A DNA stretch of 64,000 nt, taken from positions 2,501 to 66,500 of the forward strand of contig NZ_JXQV01000006.1 in NCBI RefSeq assembly GCF_000834635.1, in the 5' to 3' direction. The notes beneath the pieces are model-generated. The model searched no databases. It was not told where the DNA came from and saw only the letters and a program-made list of their open reading frames with translations. The DNA is from Agrobacterium tumefaciens. GTDB taxonomy: Bacteria; Pseudomonadota; Alphaproteobacteria; Rhizobiales; Rhizobiaceae. The first letter of the stretch is position 1; each line of letters begins with the position of its first letter. The position numbers and the translations under genes were made by a program. Positions 1 to 9,590 of this stretch are shown here, in pieces.

Positions 1-457
1 CCAAAAGAACCAAACCTCTCGGTCAATCCCCAGGTTTTCCAAGAACGAAGGACATCGTCGCTAGCAGCGCCGCCGCCCTCGTCAGTGAGCGGACTTATAG
101 AGGACACCCCCCAAACAAGTCAACAGCAGGCTTGAGAGAAAATACAGAAAAACAGTAAGTGTCTGGTTCTGCTGGGGTATTTTCGGTTTTTGTATATGTG
201 GACAGTTTGGACACCCAAATTCCCTGCGTTTTGCATCATAAAGATCGTCATAAGGTCCGGCCGACAATCATTCCAATGATGGCCGCCACGTTTTGGACAT
301 TAGCGCGGCCTATCCCGAGACAAATCGAAGCTGTCACTATAAAGGCGGGGAACACGGTTCGGGCTACGTCGCTCCCGTTTGACTCCAGTCTTTGAAAGTT
401 GCACATCTTCGACTTGAGCGTTTCTGGAGATCGAATGAACGACTGGTCGCGACAGGC
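1..457. other. Non-coding stretch upstream of the M23 peptidase gene
   Basis: I see no convincing gene here. Short open frames exist on both strands (for example minus-strand 82-267) but none has a clear ribosome binding site or a recognisable domain. The stretch probably holds the promoter of the peptidase gene and the edge of whatever lies before the window. No tRNA-like cloverleaf was recognised. Confidence 0.4.
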
Positions 458-2395
458 ATGATGACGGATCGAGACATGATCCGCTCGCTTGGAACCGAAC
501 CGCCTATTCTGGCGGAGGGTCGGCGTGCTCCTGATCGTCGTGAAATCTCCCTGCGCTGGTTGAGCGGCACCTTTCTCACTGGCATCACTTCTTCCATCCT
601 TATGGGCGTTGCCCTGTTTGCAGCGCTCGACGGGCGGCAGCAGCTTGCCATTCCAGCCGAAGCTTTTGCGCGGGCGGATATGGAACAGGATGCATCCGAG
701 ACCGTGCGCCGCGGTACGCGTCTTATTGGGCAGAATATAGCGGCGCGCCCTTCGGACCGTTCGGTGATGGAAGTTTCGACCGTCATTCATGATGGAGACA
801 AGGAAGTGGTGCGCAAAGTACCGTTTTCCCATGTGAAGATCGCACTTGCTGCCAATTACAACAATCAGGAGGATTATCCTCCGTTTGATCCGCTGAATAT
901 ATTCGCGACGAATGAGGATGCGTCTCCTGCCGCAAGCCGGACCGGGACGATCTACGGGTCTGAAGTAGAGTCCGAGGTCAGCCTGAAGACTGTGGCGTTT
1001 CCAACCAAGGACAGTCCATTTGCCTTTGCGGGTTCGATGAGCTTCGATGAGGTCGAAGAGGCAGTTCGGTCCAACGGTTCGATGTTGACCGACGGTAATG
1101 AGCAGCTTTCCGCACTTTATTACATCGACCCGCGCCGCTTTGAGGCGACAGAGGATGTGGATGTGACTGCCGGGCTTGCCGCACGTGTGGTCGAGCAGAA
1201 CATGTCTGTCTCCACGCCGCAGGCGGCAACTGTCAAATTTCAGGAATATGCTGATGACGTCATCCCGGTCCGGCAGGCCGAGACGATGGAGGAAGCGCTT
1301 TTCGGCGCTGGTTACTCGAAGGAGCAGGCCAAGCAGACAGCTGCGGTGCTGGGTGCTGAGAATGGCGCCTCGAATGTGGAGCCCGGCGACGTGCTTCGGA
1401 TCGGTATTCTGCAGAGCGAAGAGAAAAGCGACATTGTGAGGGCCACCCTCTATCGCAAGGGTCGGCATATGATGACGGTCGCGACAAATGATAGCCATAA
1501 GTTCGTAAGGGCCAGCGAGCCACCGCATCTGGATGCCGTTGCCACCGCATTTGACAGCAGCAATGCACCTTTGACCGCCAACCGCGATTTGCCGAGGGTT
1601 TACGACGGTGTTTACCGGGCGGCTCTCACCTATGGCATGAACCAGACGATGGTTGCGCAACTGGTAAAGCTTCTGGCAAGCAGCGTCGATTTCCAGGCGC
1701 AGTTGAAGCCAACCGATTCCCTTGAGGCGTTCTTCTCAGTCCAAGGGCCGGATGGAAAAGCGACCGATCAGTCCGAGTTGCTCTACGTCAATGCCAAATT
1801 TGGCGACAATGAAACGCGGTTTTACCGCTTCCAGAACTCCGATGATGGCAGCGTCGATTATTTCGACGGGCAAGGCAAAAGCATTCGCCAGTTCCTCATC
1901 CGCAATCCGGTTCCGAACGGTCGCATGACATCAGGTTTCGGCATGCGCCGTCACCCTGTCCTACGATTCAGCCGTATGCATACCGGCACAGATTGGGCCG
2001 CACCGCGCGGGACACCGATTATTGCGACCGGCAATGGTGTGGTCGAAAAAGCAGGCTGGGCTTCCGGCTATGGAAACCAGACGCTGATCCGCCATGCGAA
2101 TGGATATGTGTCCTCATATAATCACCAGAATGCCATCGCCAAGGGCGTAACTGAAGGGGCCCGCGTCACGCAGGGCCAGGTGATCGGCTATGTCGGATCG
2201 ACTGGTCTTTCGACCGGTGCGCATCTGCATTACGAGTTGATCGTCAATGGTACGAAGGTCGATGCGATGAAGGTGCGCCTGCCGGGTGGAAAATCGCTCT
2301 CCGGCGAAGCACTAGCTCGTTTTTCTGATGAGCGCCGCCGTATCGATACGCTGCTGAATATCGAGACCAAGCCTGATCAGGTTGCGAGCCGCTAG
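458..2395 (+). CDS. M23 family metallopeptidase (LytM-like, membrane anchored)
   Basis: Predicted cell-envelope peptidase of the M23/LytM type, which cuts peptide bridges in peptidoglycan or regulates amidases. From the ATG at 458 it is 645 residues. A hydrophobic segment near residues 35-60 (TFLTGITSSILMGVALF) suggests an N-terminal membrane anchor with the bulk in the periplasm. The C-terminal catalytic domain starts near GRMTSGFGMRRHP and carries both zinc-ligand motifs, HTGTD and HLHYE. The long middle part, about 400 residues, has no family I can name. The frame stays open upstream to a TTG at 392, but ATG 458 places the membrane segment more normally. The gene ends just before a bidirectional terminator shared with clpB. 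All expected catalytic residues are visible, so it is probably active. Confidence 0.85.
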   Translation: MMTDRDMIRSLGTEPPILAEGRRAPDRREISLRWLSGTFLTGITSSILMGVALFAALDGRQQLAIPAEAFARADMEQDASETVRRGTRLIGQNIAARPSDRSVMEVSTVIHDGDKEVVRKVPFSHVKIALAANYNNQEDYPPFDPLNIFATNEDASPAASRTGTIYGSEVESEVSLKTVAFPTKDSPFAFAGSMSFDEVEEAVRSNGSMLTDGNEQLSALYYIDPRRFEATEDVDVTAGLAARVVEQNMSVSTPQAATVKFQEYADDVIPVRQAETMEEALFGAGYSKEQAKQTAAVLGAENGASNVEPGDVLRIGILQSEEKSDIVRATLYRKGRHMMTVATNDSHKFVRASEPPHLDAVATAFDSSNAPLTANRDLPRVYDGVYRAALTYGMNQTMVAQLVKLLASSVDFQAQLKPTDSLEAFFSVQGPDGKATDQSELLYVNAKFGDNETRFYRFQNSDDGSVDYFDGQGKSIRQFLIRNPVPNGRMTSGFGMRRHPVLRFSRMHTGTDWAAPRGTPIIATGNGVVEKAGWASGYGNQTLIRHANGYVSSYNHQNAIAKGVTEGARVTQGQVIGYVGSTGLSTGAHLHYELIVNGTKVDAMKVRLPGGKSLSGEALARFSDERRRIDTLLNIETKPDQVASR

Positions 2396-2423
2396 CACCA
2401 TTTCCATCTAGATCAGCACACAT

Positions 2424-2453
2424 AAAAAGGGCTCCCTTGCAGGAGCCCTTTTT
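2424..2453. terminator. Bidirectional intrinsic terminator between the M23 gene and clpB
   Basis: A perfect 12-base inverted repeat (arms 2424-2435 and 2442-2453, six-base loop) has five A at one edge and five T at the other. It can end transcription from both convergent genes. Confidence 0.9.
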
Positions 2454-2459
2454 CTTTCG

Positions 2460-5078
2460 TCATGCCGCGTCTGCGGTTTCGACATTTGGCAGCAGGGGCT
2501 TGATGTTGAACAGCAGCCTGTCTGGGCCGGATGTTACCTTGACGCGGGAGCCATCCGGGATCTCGCCGTTGAGGATGAGCTCGGCCAGGCGATCCTGCAC
2601 GTTTTTCTGGATGACGCGCTTCAGCGGCCGGGCACCGTAGGCGGGGTCGTAACCCTTGTCGGCCAGCCAGTTGCGGGCGTCTTCATCCAGTTCCAGCACA
2701 ATCTTGCGGTCGCTGAGCAGCGCCACCAGACGGTGCAGCTGGATTTCGACGATCGCGCCCATTTCATTGCGGTGCAGGCGATGGAACAGGATGATGTCAT
2801 CGATGCGGTTGAGGAATTCCGGCCGGAAATGCCCGCGGACACGCTCCATGACCAGTTCGCGGACCGAATCCACATCGTCATTATCGCCCATCTGCGTCAG
2901 GAACTCCGAACCGAGGTTCGAGGTCATGATGATGATGGTGTTCTTGAAATCGACGGTGCGGCCCTGACCATCGGTCAGACGGCCATCATCCAGCACCTGC
3001 AACAGAACGTTGAAGACATCAGGATGCGCCTTTTCAATCTCGTCGAACAGAACGACCTGATAGGGACGCCGACGAATGGCTTCCGTCAACGCGCCGCCTT
3101 CCTCATAGCCGACATAGCCGGGAGGTGCGCCGATGAGTCGGGCGACCGAGTGTTTCTCCATATATTCCGACATGTCGAGGCGCACCATGGCCGTCTCGTC
3201 ATCAAAGAGGAACCGCGCCAAAGCCTTCGTCAGCTCGGTCTTGCCCACACCGGTTGGTCCGAGGAAGATGAACGAGCCGATTGGACGGTTGGGATCCTGC
3301 AGACCGGCACGCGAACGGCGCACAGCTCTGGAAACAGCCTGAACCGCCTCACCCTGACCGACCACGGATTTTGCCAGATCATCTTCCATGCGAAGAAGCT
3401 TTTCGCGCTGACCTTCCAGCATTCTGTCGACAGGGATGCCGGTCCAGCGTGAGATGACATGGGCGATATTATCAGCCGTCACCACTTCCTGAACCATGGA
3501 TGCAGCACCGCTGCTATCATGCTGTTCTGCCGTTGCCAGTTGCTTTTCCAGACCCGGAATGATGCCATAGGTCAACTCACCGGCGCGCTGGAACTGTCCA
3601 TTGCGCTGGGCGGTTGCTAACTCATTGCGTGCTTCATCCAGCTGCTTCTTGAGGTCGGCAGCATGGCCAAGCTTCTGCTTTTCGGCCTGCCAACGGGCCG
3701 TCAGCGCATCGGCCTTTTCTTCCGTGTCGGCCAGCTCGTCTTCCAGCCTTTTCAGGCGATCCGCAGATGAGGCATCCGTTTCCTGCTTCAAGGCCTCACG
3801 TTCGATCTTCAGCTGAATGATCCGGCGATCCAGTTCGTCCAGCTCCTCGGGCTTTGAATCCACCTGCATGCGAAGACGCGATGCGGCTTCGTCCATGAGA
3901 TCGATGGCCTTATCTGGCAAGAAGCGGTCGGTGATGTAGCGGTTGGAGAGGGTTGCAGCGGCCACCAGAGCCGAATCGGAGATGCGGACCTTGTGATGTT
4001 GCTCGTATTTTTCCTTCAAACCGCGCAGGATCGAAATCGTGTCCTCGACCGTCGGTTCGCTGACGATGACAGGCTGGAAGCGACGGGCCAGAGCCGGGTC
4101 TTTTTCAACGTGCTTGCGATACTCATCCAGCGTGGTGGCGCCGACGCAATGAAGCTCGCCGCGCGCAAGTGCCGGCTTGAGCAGGTTGGACGCATCCATG
4201 GCGCCATCGGCCTTACCCGCGCCAACCAGCGTGTGCATTTCATCGATGAAGAGAATGATGCCGCCAGCTTCCGCCTGAACTTCGTTCAGAACAGCCTTCA
4301 ACCGCTCCTCAAACTCACCGCGATATTTCGCACCGGCAATCAAAGCGCCCATATCCAGCGCCATCAACTTCTTGTCTTTCAGGCTTTCAGGAACATCGCC
4401 ATTGATAATGCGAATGGCCAGACCTTCGGCAATCGCCGTTTTGCCGACGCCGGGCTCACCGATCAGGACCGGGTTGTTCTTGGTGCGGCGCGACAGAACC
4501 TGCATGGTGCGACGAATTTCATCATCGCGACCGATTACGGGATCGAGCCGACCGTCCCGCGCTTCGGCGGTCAGATCGCGGGCATATTTCTTCAGCGCAT
4601 CAAAGCCCTGTTCGGCATTGGCACCATCCGCGGTGCGGCCCTTGCGGATATCATTGATGACCTGGTTAAGCGCCTGCGCTGTCACGCCAGCCTTTTTCAA
4701 GGAGGCGGAGGTCGATGCGGAGGTTTCAACGGAAAGAGCCTGCAAAAGACGCTCAACCGTGACGAAACTGTCACCGGCCTTCTTGGCGATGTCTTCTGCA
4801 GTGGAAAAGACTTTGGCGAGGGGGCCGGTCAGTGAAAGACCGCCATTGCCGCCGGAAACCTTCGGCAATTTGGCAAGAGCCGCGTCATTGGCGAGACGCG
4901 CTTCCTTGGCGTTGCCACCGGCGCGCTCAATCAAGGCTGCTGCCATGCCCTGATCATCATCGAGCAGGACCTTCAGGACGTGCTCGGCTGCAAATTGCTG
5001 GTGGTTTTCGTTCAGCGCGTAGGTCTGTGCAGATTGCAGAAAACCGCGAACGCGTTCGGAATATTTTTCGATATTCAT
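2460..5078 (-). CDS. clpB: ATP-dependent chaperone ClpB
   Basis: Hsp100 disaggregase that works with DnaK to resolubilise aggregated proteins in the cytoplasm. The 872 residues match the usual ClpB length. Visible in order: the Clp N domain (from [10 protein letters not shown]), a first AAA+ module with GEPGVGKT near residue 205 and [10 protein letters not shown], the coiled-coil middle domain (about 410-530, rich in E, K, L and Q), and a second AAA+ module with GPTGVGKT near 605 and [11 protein letters not shown]. The ribosome site AAGGAG lies eight bases before the ATG. It is transcribed alone, convergent with the M23 gene. A heat-shock promoter is expected, but I could not place one with confidence in the upstream region. 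Confidence 0.98.
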   Translation of the reverse strand: MNIEKYSERVRGFLQSAQTYALNENHQQFAAEHVLKVLLDDDQGMAAALIERAGGNAKEARLANDAALAKLPKVSGGNGGLSLTGPLAKVFSTAEDIAKKAGDSFVTVERLLQALSVETSASTSASLKKAGVTAQALNQVINDIRKGRTADGANAEQGFDALKKYARDLTAEARDGRLDPVIGRDDEIRRTMQVLSRRTKNNPVLIGEPGVGKTAIAEGLAIRIINGDVPESLKDKKLMALDMGALIAGAKYRGEFEERLKAVLNEVQAEAGGIILFIDEMHTLVGAGKADGAMDASNLLKPALARGELHCVGATTLDEYRKHVEKDPALARRFQPVIVSEPTVEDTISILRGLKEKYEQHHKVRISDSALVAAATLSNRYITDRFLPDKAIDLMDEAASRLRMQVDSKPEELDELDRRIIQLKIEREALKQETDASSADRLKRLEDELADTEEKADALTARWQAEKQKLGHAADLKKQLDEARNELATAQRNGQFQRAGELTYGIIPGLEKQLATAEQHDSSGAASMVQEVVTADNIAHVISRWTGIPVDRMLEGQREKLLRMEDDLAKSVVGQGEAVQAVSRAVRRSRAGLQDPNRPIGSFIFLGPTGVGKTELTKALARFLFDDETAMVRLDMSEYMEKHSVARLIGAPPGYVGYEEGGALTEAIRRRPYQVVLFDEIEKAHPDVFNVLLQVLDDGRLTDGQGRTVDFKNTIIIMTSNLGSEFLTQMGDNDDVDSVRELVMERVRGHFRPEFLNRIDDIILFHRLHRNEMGAIVEIQLHRLVALLSDRKIVLELDEDARNWLADKGYDPAYGARPLKRVIQKNVQDRLAELILNGEIPDGSRVKVTSGPDRLLFNIKPLLPNVETADAA

Positions 5079-6290
5079 CTCATAACTCCTTTTACCGCCC
5101 TGCCCGATCTCGGCGCAGTTTGGAATGTTAGGGTTGAGGCTCCCTGAAGCGGCAAGCCCCGCTGCGAAAAAGGCCTTTATATATAGAGGCTTCTATCGCC
5201 TTGAACGACATGCCGCCCGATGGTTTGGCACGCTGTTCTGGTAGGCTTGATATGGTACGCGAATTTGCAGGTTTAAAGAGGCTGGATGAAGCCTTGCGTT
5301 GATTTTTTAGACGAGAGGGAGTGGCATTTCACGCGATAGCACCAAGTCGATCGAACGCTCTTATAAAGTCCCCGAAATCCCTTTGGCCAAGCTTCGCCGT
5401 TCACGCGGCATGTTTTGCCCGTGGCTTGATCTTCTCAATTGTGACCATCGCCATTTGAGGCCATGGGTATGTCGGACGGGGCGCTGGAAGTTGCCTCGTA
5501 GGGTAGTTTAGTATTGGCACCTTTCAGCGCCCCGTTCAGCGGTTTGTGTCCGCCCACGATCTCTTGCCATGGCTGGCTGTTCCCGGATGGCGAGGGCGAA
5601 CCTTGCCCGAAAACCGGTCGGACATGACCAAGGTCCAACCCTTCCCATACCGGGCGGCGGCATCCCTGAAGATACCGCCTGCCAGTTCGGCCACACCTTC
5701 CCTCGCCTGAAATCCGCGCCGATTGATCAAGGCGCGGACCCAAGGCGATCCGTTTTCCGCAAGGTGAAACACAGGCTGTTGGCCGATGCTGTCCCTCACG
5801 ATCCGTCCGCACCATCTCTGGCACAGGGCAGATGCAGCGTGTTCCTGTGTACCGCCTAACTTTCGCCGTTCCGCCATCCGGTCGCGTTCGACCATAGGCG
5901 GAGGGCTGTCGGTACGCCCGGTGGCGCACAAACCGGACTGACGCAGACGCTTTACGAACCCGTCAGGCATTCGCAACGCGCAAGCGTCAGGCCGGATCGA
6001 ACATGGAGTAAATTGCGCCAGCCGGTCCGAAACCGGCGCTATCCCCTCACCCGTTACCACCGGGGAGATCGCTGCCAGACCCCGGCGATGAAAGGTTGCG
6101 TAGCCTCAACATCACCAGCGCCGGTTCCGCCTCGCCGCAACGCCTTGCGGTGTATCCGAGGGCGGAACGGGGGCATTGTGCTGCCGATTCGCCCGTCATT
6201 GAGAAAGTGCAGATCGATTTTTCGGTGTTTTTGAATAAGTCATTGTTTTGCAACGGGTTTATTTTCAGATGCGCAATCTCACCGCCGAAA
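5079..6290. other. 1.2 kb stretch without a recognisable gene
   Basis: Between clpB and the DUF4167 terminator I find no gene I can identify. The part nearest clpB (5079-5400) is AT-richer and probably holds its promoter. From about 5430 the sequence is GC-rich and open in several minus-strand frames at once. The most coding-like stretch is listed separately at 5536-6060. Confidence 0.5.
5536..6060 (-). other. Possible hypothetical gene or gene remnant
   Basis: A minus-strand frame of 174 codons lies inside the otherwise empty gap. Its later part (about residues 80-165, from CGRIVRDSIG through YGKGWTLVMSDRF) has fairly GC-rich third positions and reads like protein. The first third is rich in R, P and C and looks non-coding. 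I do not recognise the family and see no good ribosome site. It may be a decayed gene or a chance frame in GC-rich DNA. Confidence 0.2.
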
Positions 6291-6294
6291 ACGA

Positions 6295-6320
6295 AAAAAC
6301 CCCGGCGAACCGGGGTTTTT
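6295..6320. terminator. Intrinsic terminator after the DUF4167 gene
   Basis: A perfect 11-base inverted repeat (6295-6305 and 6310-6320) with a CGAA loop is flanked by A and T runs. It lies 30 bases past the stop of the minus-strand DUF4167 gene and could work in both directions. Confidence 0.9.
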
Positions 6321-6350
6321 CAAACTTATGACTTAGAAGGGTCAGTTGGC

Positions 6351-7238
6351 TTATTCGCCAGCATTTTCCAGCGTTGGGGCGTCGCCGCCTTCGCCACCTT
6401 CAGGCGCCGCTTCACCGTCTTCACCAGCCGTGCGGCGTGGGCGACGGGGGCGAGGCGTGGCGCTGCGAGCACGACGCGGTGCGCGTTCCGTCGCAGTTGC
6501 GTTAACCTGCGCTTCCTCTTCGACCGCTACTTCCTTGGGCGTACCCTCGATGACCGGCTGAGGTGCAGAGCTTGCGTCGTAAACGGGTGCGGCAACTGGC
6601 GCTGCAGCCACCTCCTCCTGCTCCTCGCGGGGCTGGCGTTCCGGCCGGGCGGGGCGCTCGCGACGATCACGGCGTTCACCGCGGTCCTGACGCTCGGCGC
6701 GCTCAGGGCGCTCCTGCCTTTCAGGGCGATCCTGACGCTCTTGCTGGTCGTTACGCTGGGCCTGATCATTGCGCTGTGGCTGATCGTTGCGCTGGGCGCG
6801 CTGCTGGTCCTGCTGATCATGCTGGCCGGGCATGGAAACAATGACGTCATCATTGTCATCGCCATCCATATCGTCGCCGTCGCGTTCCTGCTGGAACTCG
6901 CCGCGCTCATCGCGCTGGAAGCGTTCCTGCATCTGGGCCTGCGCCGAAGCAATGATACGGTTATAGTGTTCGGCGTGTTGCAAATAGTTTTCAGCCATAA
7001 CGCGGTCGCCAGAGCTTTGGGCATCACGTGCGAGCGTGGAATATTTCTCGGCTATGTGCTGGGCGGTGCCACGAATCTTAACATCAGGGCCAGAACTGTC
7101 ATAGCTTCTCGTGAGCGGATTGCCGCCCTTGCGATTGAAGTTATTATTGTTGTTGCTACCGCTGCTGCCACCGCCGCCGCCGCCATTGTTATTGCTACCA
7201 CGCCCCCGGCCGCGCTTGTTTTGCTGTCCTGGCCTCAT
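6351..7238 (-). CDS. DUF4167 domain-containing protein
   Basis: Protein of unknown function typical of Rhizobiales. The 295 residues start with a basic, Gly/Asn-rich tract (MRPGQQNKRGRGRG, then runs of G, S and N). The conserved DUF4167 block follows at about residues 40-105 (KIRGTAQHIAEKY, NYLQHAEHYNRII). The rest is low complexity: Q/R/N/D-rich repeats (about 130-190), R/E/P-rich repeats, then an acidic end. This composition suggests an RNA-binding or disordered protein, but no role is known to me. The ATG at 7238 is chosen because AGGTGA precedes it and the DUF4167 family begins MRPGQQ; the frame runs on to 7466 without a better start. It is a single gene with its own terminator. Confidence 0.85.
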   Translation of the reverse strand: MRPGQQNKRGRGRGSNNNGGGGGGSSGSNNNNNFNRKGGNPLTRSYDSSGPDVKIRGTAQHIAEKYSTLARDAQSSGDRVMAENYLQHAEHYNRIIASAQAQMQERFQRDERGEFQQERDGDDMDGDDNDDVIVSMPGQHDQQDQQRAQRNDQPQRNDQAQRNDQQERQDRPERQERPERAERQDRGERRDRRERPARPERQPREEQEEVAAAPVAAPVYDASSAPQPVIEGTPKEVAVEEEAQVNATATERAPRRARSATPRPRRPRRTAGEDGEAAPEGGEGGDAPTLENAGE

Positions 7239-7621
7239 CAATTGCTCACCTGAATTCTGTTTTCTGATAATTTCGTTGTTACGATACAATGACGGATGGA
7301 CGCGTATCAAAGTCCGGTTTTCCGAAATTGCTCCCATTACGCGACGTGCACCAAAAGGCCAAGACTTCGCGTTTAATGCCCGGATGCGCAAATGCTGCAT
7401 CGAGCTGCCTGCGAACAAAGTTTCCTGAATCACATGCCGGGAATGCCCAGCCTTCAGGGTTTCCACAAAAACCCGCTTCGGGACTGATCAAAACCCAGCG
7501 AATCTAAATTCGCCCTCAGCCACCCAACATGTTGCGGGCAAACTAGCCCGCTTCCTTTCGAAATCCAAGCCTTTTCTTTCGCTGTGCAAAATATCCATGC
7601 ACATAACCATCATCGTGACAG
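7239..7621. other. Intergenic region between DUF4167 and prmC
   Basis: 383 bases without a supportable gene. It should contain the DUF4167 promoter on the minus strand. A six-base stem (GCGGGC at 7534-7539, GCCCGC at 7546-7551) lies downstream of prmC. It has no T run on the minus strand, so a terminator role is only a guess. Confidence 0.4.
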
Positions 7622-8485
7622 TCAATCGTGCCTGGAAAAGAGCAAAACGCGGTCGTTGCTGCCGTAATCCTTCACTGCCTCCACACAGGAATATCCGTAG
7701 CCTGCAAAAATGGCGATCACATCCACCTTCTGATCATAGCCGATTTCCAGCCCGATCAAACCGCCAACATCAAGATAATCCACCGCTTTTTCAGCGATAA
7801 CACGGTATGGGAAAAGACCATCCGCCCCACCGTCAAGCGCTGCCATGGGATCGAAATTGCGCACATCGCGATCAAGCGTTTCGATGTCTGCGCTTTTAAT
7901 ATAGGGCGGATTCGACACGATGATGTCAAAGCGCCCGGAAATATTCGCGAACCAATCGCTTTCCACGGTCTTGAAACGCGTGCTCAGGCCATGCCGCACC
8001 GCATTCTTTTCTGCCGTTTCAATCGCATCGCGGGAAATATCGCTGCCGACACCCGATGCCTCCGGGCATTCGTGCAGAAGCGCCAGGCAAATGGCACCGG
8101 TACCGATTCCCATATCCAGAACCCGCGCCTGCCCTTTTTGCACGGCGATGCGGCGAAGGTGCGGAAGAAGCGCATCGACCAGCACTTCCGTATCCGGCCT
8201 TGGCTCCAGCGTGCCAGATGACAGGATGAGGTCCAGACCGTAAAATTCCCGGTGGCCGAGAATGCGGTGGACGGGCTCACCCGTCTCGCGGCGCACAACC
8301 ATGGTTTCGATCTTTGCTGCCTCGCCATCACTTACGATGCGGGCGCCATTCAGCACGAAATCCGTCAACGAAAAGCCGATGACGCTACCGATCAGCAGCC
8401 TCGTATCCGTCACGGGATCGGCAACACCTGCTGTTTCCAGGCGTTTGCGCACCTCTGCAACGAGCGTGCTGACGGGCTTCGTCAC
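7622..8485 (-). CDS. prmC: Peptide chain release factor N5-glutamine methyltransferase
   Basis: PrmC (HemK) transfers a methyl group from S-adenosylmethionine to the glutamine of the GGQ motif in release factors RF1 and RF2, which improves peptide release. The 287 residues are typical. The SAM site DMGIGTGA is at about 124-131 and the catalytic NPPY at 192-195. Its start overlaps the stop of prfA by four bases (ATGA), so enzyme and substrate are made from one message by translational coupling. This prfA-prmC pairing is widespread in bacteria. Confidence 0.96.
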   Translation of the reverse strand: MTKPVSTLVAEVRKRLETAGVADPVTDTRLLIGSVIGFSLTDFVLNGARIVSDGEAAKIETMVVRRETGEPVHRILGHREFYGLDLILSSGTLEPRPDTEVLVDALLPHLRRIAVQKGQARVLDMGIGTGAICLALLHECPEASGVGSDISRDAIETAEKNAVRHGLSTRFKTVESDWFANISGRFDIIVSNPPYIKSADIETLDRDVRNFDPMAALDGGADGLFPYRVIAEKAVDYLDVGGLIGLEIGYDQKVDVIAIFAGYGYSCVEAVKDYGSNDRVLLFSRHD

Positions 8486-9561
8486 TGCTGTTCGCCAAGC
8501 TGGGCGAGCTGACCGGCCTGATAATCGGCAATCAGCGCATCGACCATCTCATCGATATCGCCTTCGATCATGCGGTCCAGCTTATAGAGCGTGAGGTTGA
8601 TGCGGTGATCAGTCACGCGCCCCTGCGGGAAGTTATAGGTGCGAATGCGCTCGGAGCGATCGCCCGAACCCACCTGGCTCTTTCGGTCTGCAGACCGTTC
8701 GCTATCGACCTTCTGACGCTCGATATCGTAAAGGCGCGAGCGCAGAACCTGCATGGCCTTGGCGCGGTTCTGGTGCTGCGACTTTTCCGAACTGGTGACG
8801 ATCAACCCCGTTGGCAGGTGGGTGATGCGAACAGCGGAGTCCGTGGTGTTGACGTGCTGGCCACCGGCGCCGGATGCGCGCATCGTATCGATGCGGATAT
8901 CGTCGGGGCGGATTTCGATGTCGATCTCTTCGGCTTCCGGCAGAACGGCGACGGTTGCCGCAGAGGTGTGAATGCGCCCGCTGGCCTCGGTATCCGGCAC
9001 GCGTTGGACGCGGTGAACGCCGGATTCGAATTTCAGCTTGGAAAACACACCGCGCCCGGTAATCGTCGCGATGATTTCCTTGTAGCCGCCTGCTTCGCCT
9101 TCGCTGGCAGAGAGAATTTCCACCTTCCAGCCCTTGGTGCTTGAGAAGCGTTCATACATGCGAAACAGATCGCCCGCGAAAAGCGCCGCTTCCGAACCGC
9201 CGGTGCCAGCGCGAATTTCAACGATGGCGCTTTTCTCGTCGGCAGCATCCTTGGGCAGAAGAAGGATTTGCATGTCCTTCTCAAGCTGCTCGATCTGGGC
9301 TTGCAGCTCGGGAAGCTCGGCTTCGGCGAGATCGCGCATGTCCTTGTCGCTGGATCTATCGGCGGCAATCGCTTCCAGATCAGCTGTTTCGGCAAGCGCC
9401 TTTTCGTATTCGCGGATGGTTTTGACGACCGGCTGCAATTCCGAGTATTCCGACGCTAGCTTCACATAGACATCTGCCGCAGGGCCGGATGCCATGCGCG
9501 CTTCGATTTCACCGAAACGACGCTCAAGCTCACGCATTTTTTCGACGGGGAGCTTAGCCAC
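8482..9561 (-). CDS. prfA: Peptide chain release factor 1
   Basis: RF1 recognises UAA and UAG stop codons and triggers release of the finished protein on the ribosome. The protein is 359 residues, the normal length. The catalytic GGQ is at 233-235 in the context [12 protein letters not shown]. The codon-recognition tripeptide position reads PDT (189-191, [12 protein letters not shown]). The family start MAKLPVEKM uses a GTG codon at 9561, with GGAG upstream. prmC follows with a four-base overlap. The gene upstream on the same strand is ptsP, 29 bases away, so the three may share a transcript. Confidence 0.97.
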   Translation of the reverse strand: MAKLPVEKMRELERRFGEIEARMASGPAADVYVKLASEYSELQPVVKTIREYEKALAETADLEAIAADRSSDKDMRDLAEAELPELQAQIEQLEKDMQILLLPKDAADEKSAIVEIRAGTGGSEAALFAGDLFRMYERFSSTKGWKVEILSASEGEAGGYKEIIATITGRGVFSKLKFESGVHRVQRVPDTEASGRIHTSAATVAVLPEAEEIDIEIRPDDIRIDTMRASGAGGQHVNTTDSAVRITHLPTGLIVTSSEKSQHQNRAKAMQVLRSRLYDIERQKVDSERSADRKSQVGSGDRSERIRTYNFPQGRVTDHRINLTLYKLDRMIEGDIDEMVDALIADYQAGQLAQLGEQQ

Positions 9562-9590
9562 CTGTCACGCACTCCAATTTCTGTTGGTTC

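Noticed and set aside
248-1660. Long minus-strand frame of 470 codons opposite the M23 peptidase
   Set aside because: It is antisense to a gene with clear catalytic motifs, has no recognisable domain and is rich in residues typical of shadow frames (R, H, C).
5435-5929. Second minus-strand frame of 164 codons in the 5-6 kb gap
   Set aside because: It is rich in R, G, P and C with no domain, and overlaps a slightly more coding-like frame; neither is convincing.
6096-7253. Plus-strand frame opposite the DUF4167 gene with long hydrophobic runs
   Set aside because: The apparent membrane segments are the complement of Q/R/E/N repeats in the real gene; low-complexity repeats keep both strands open.
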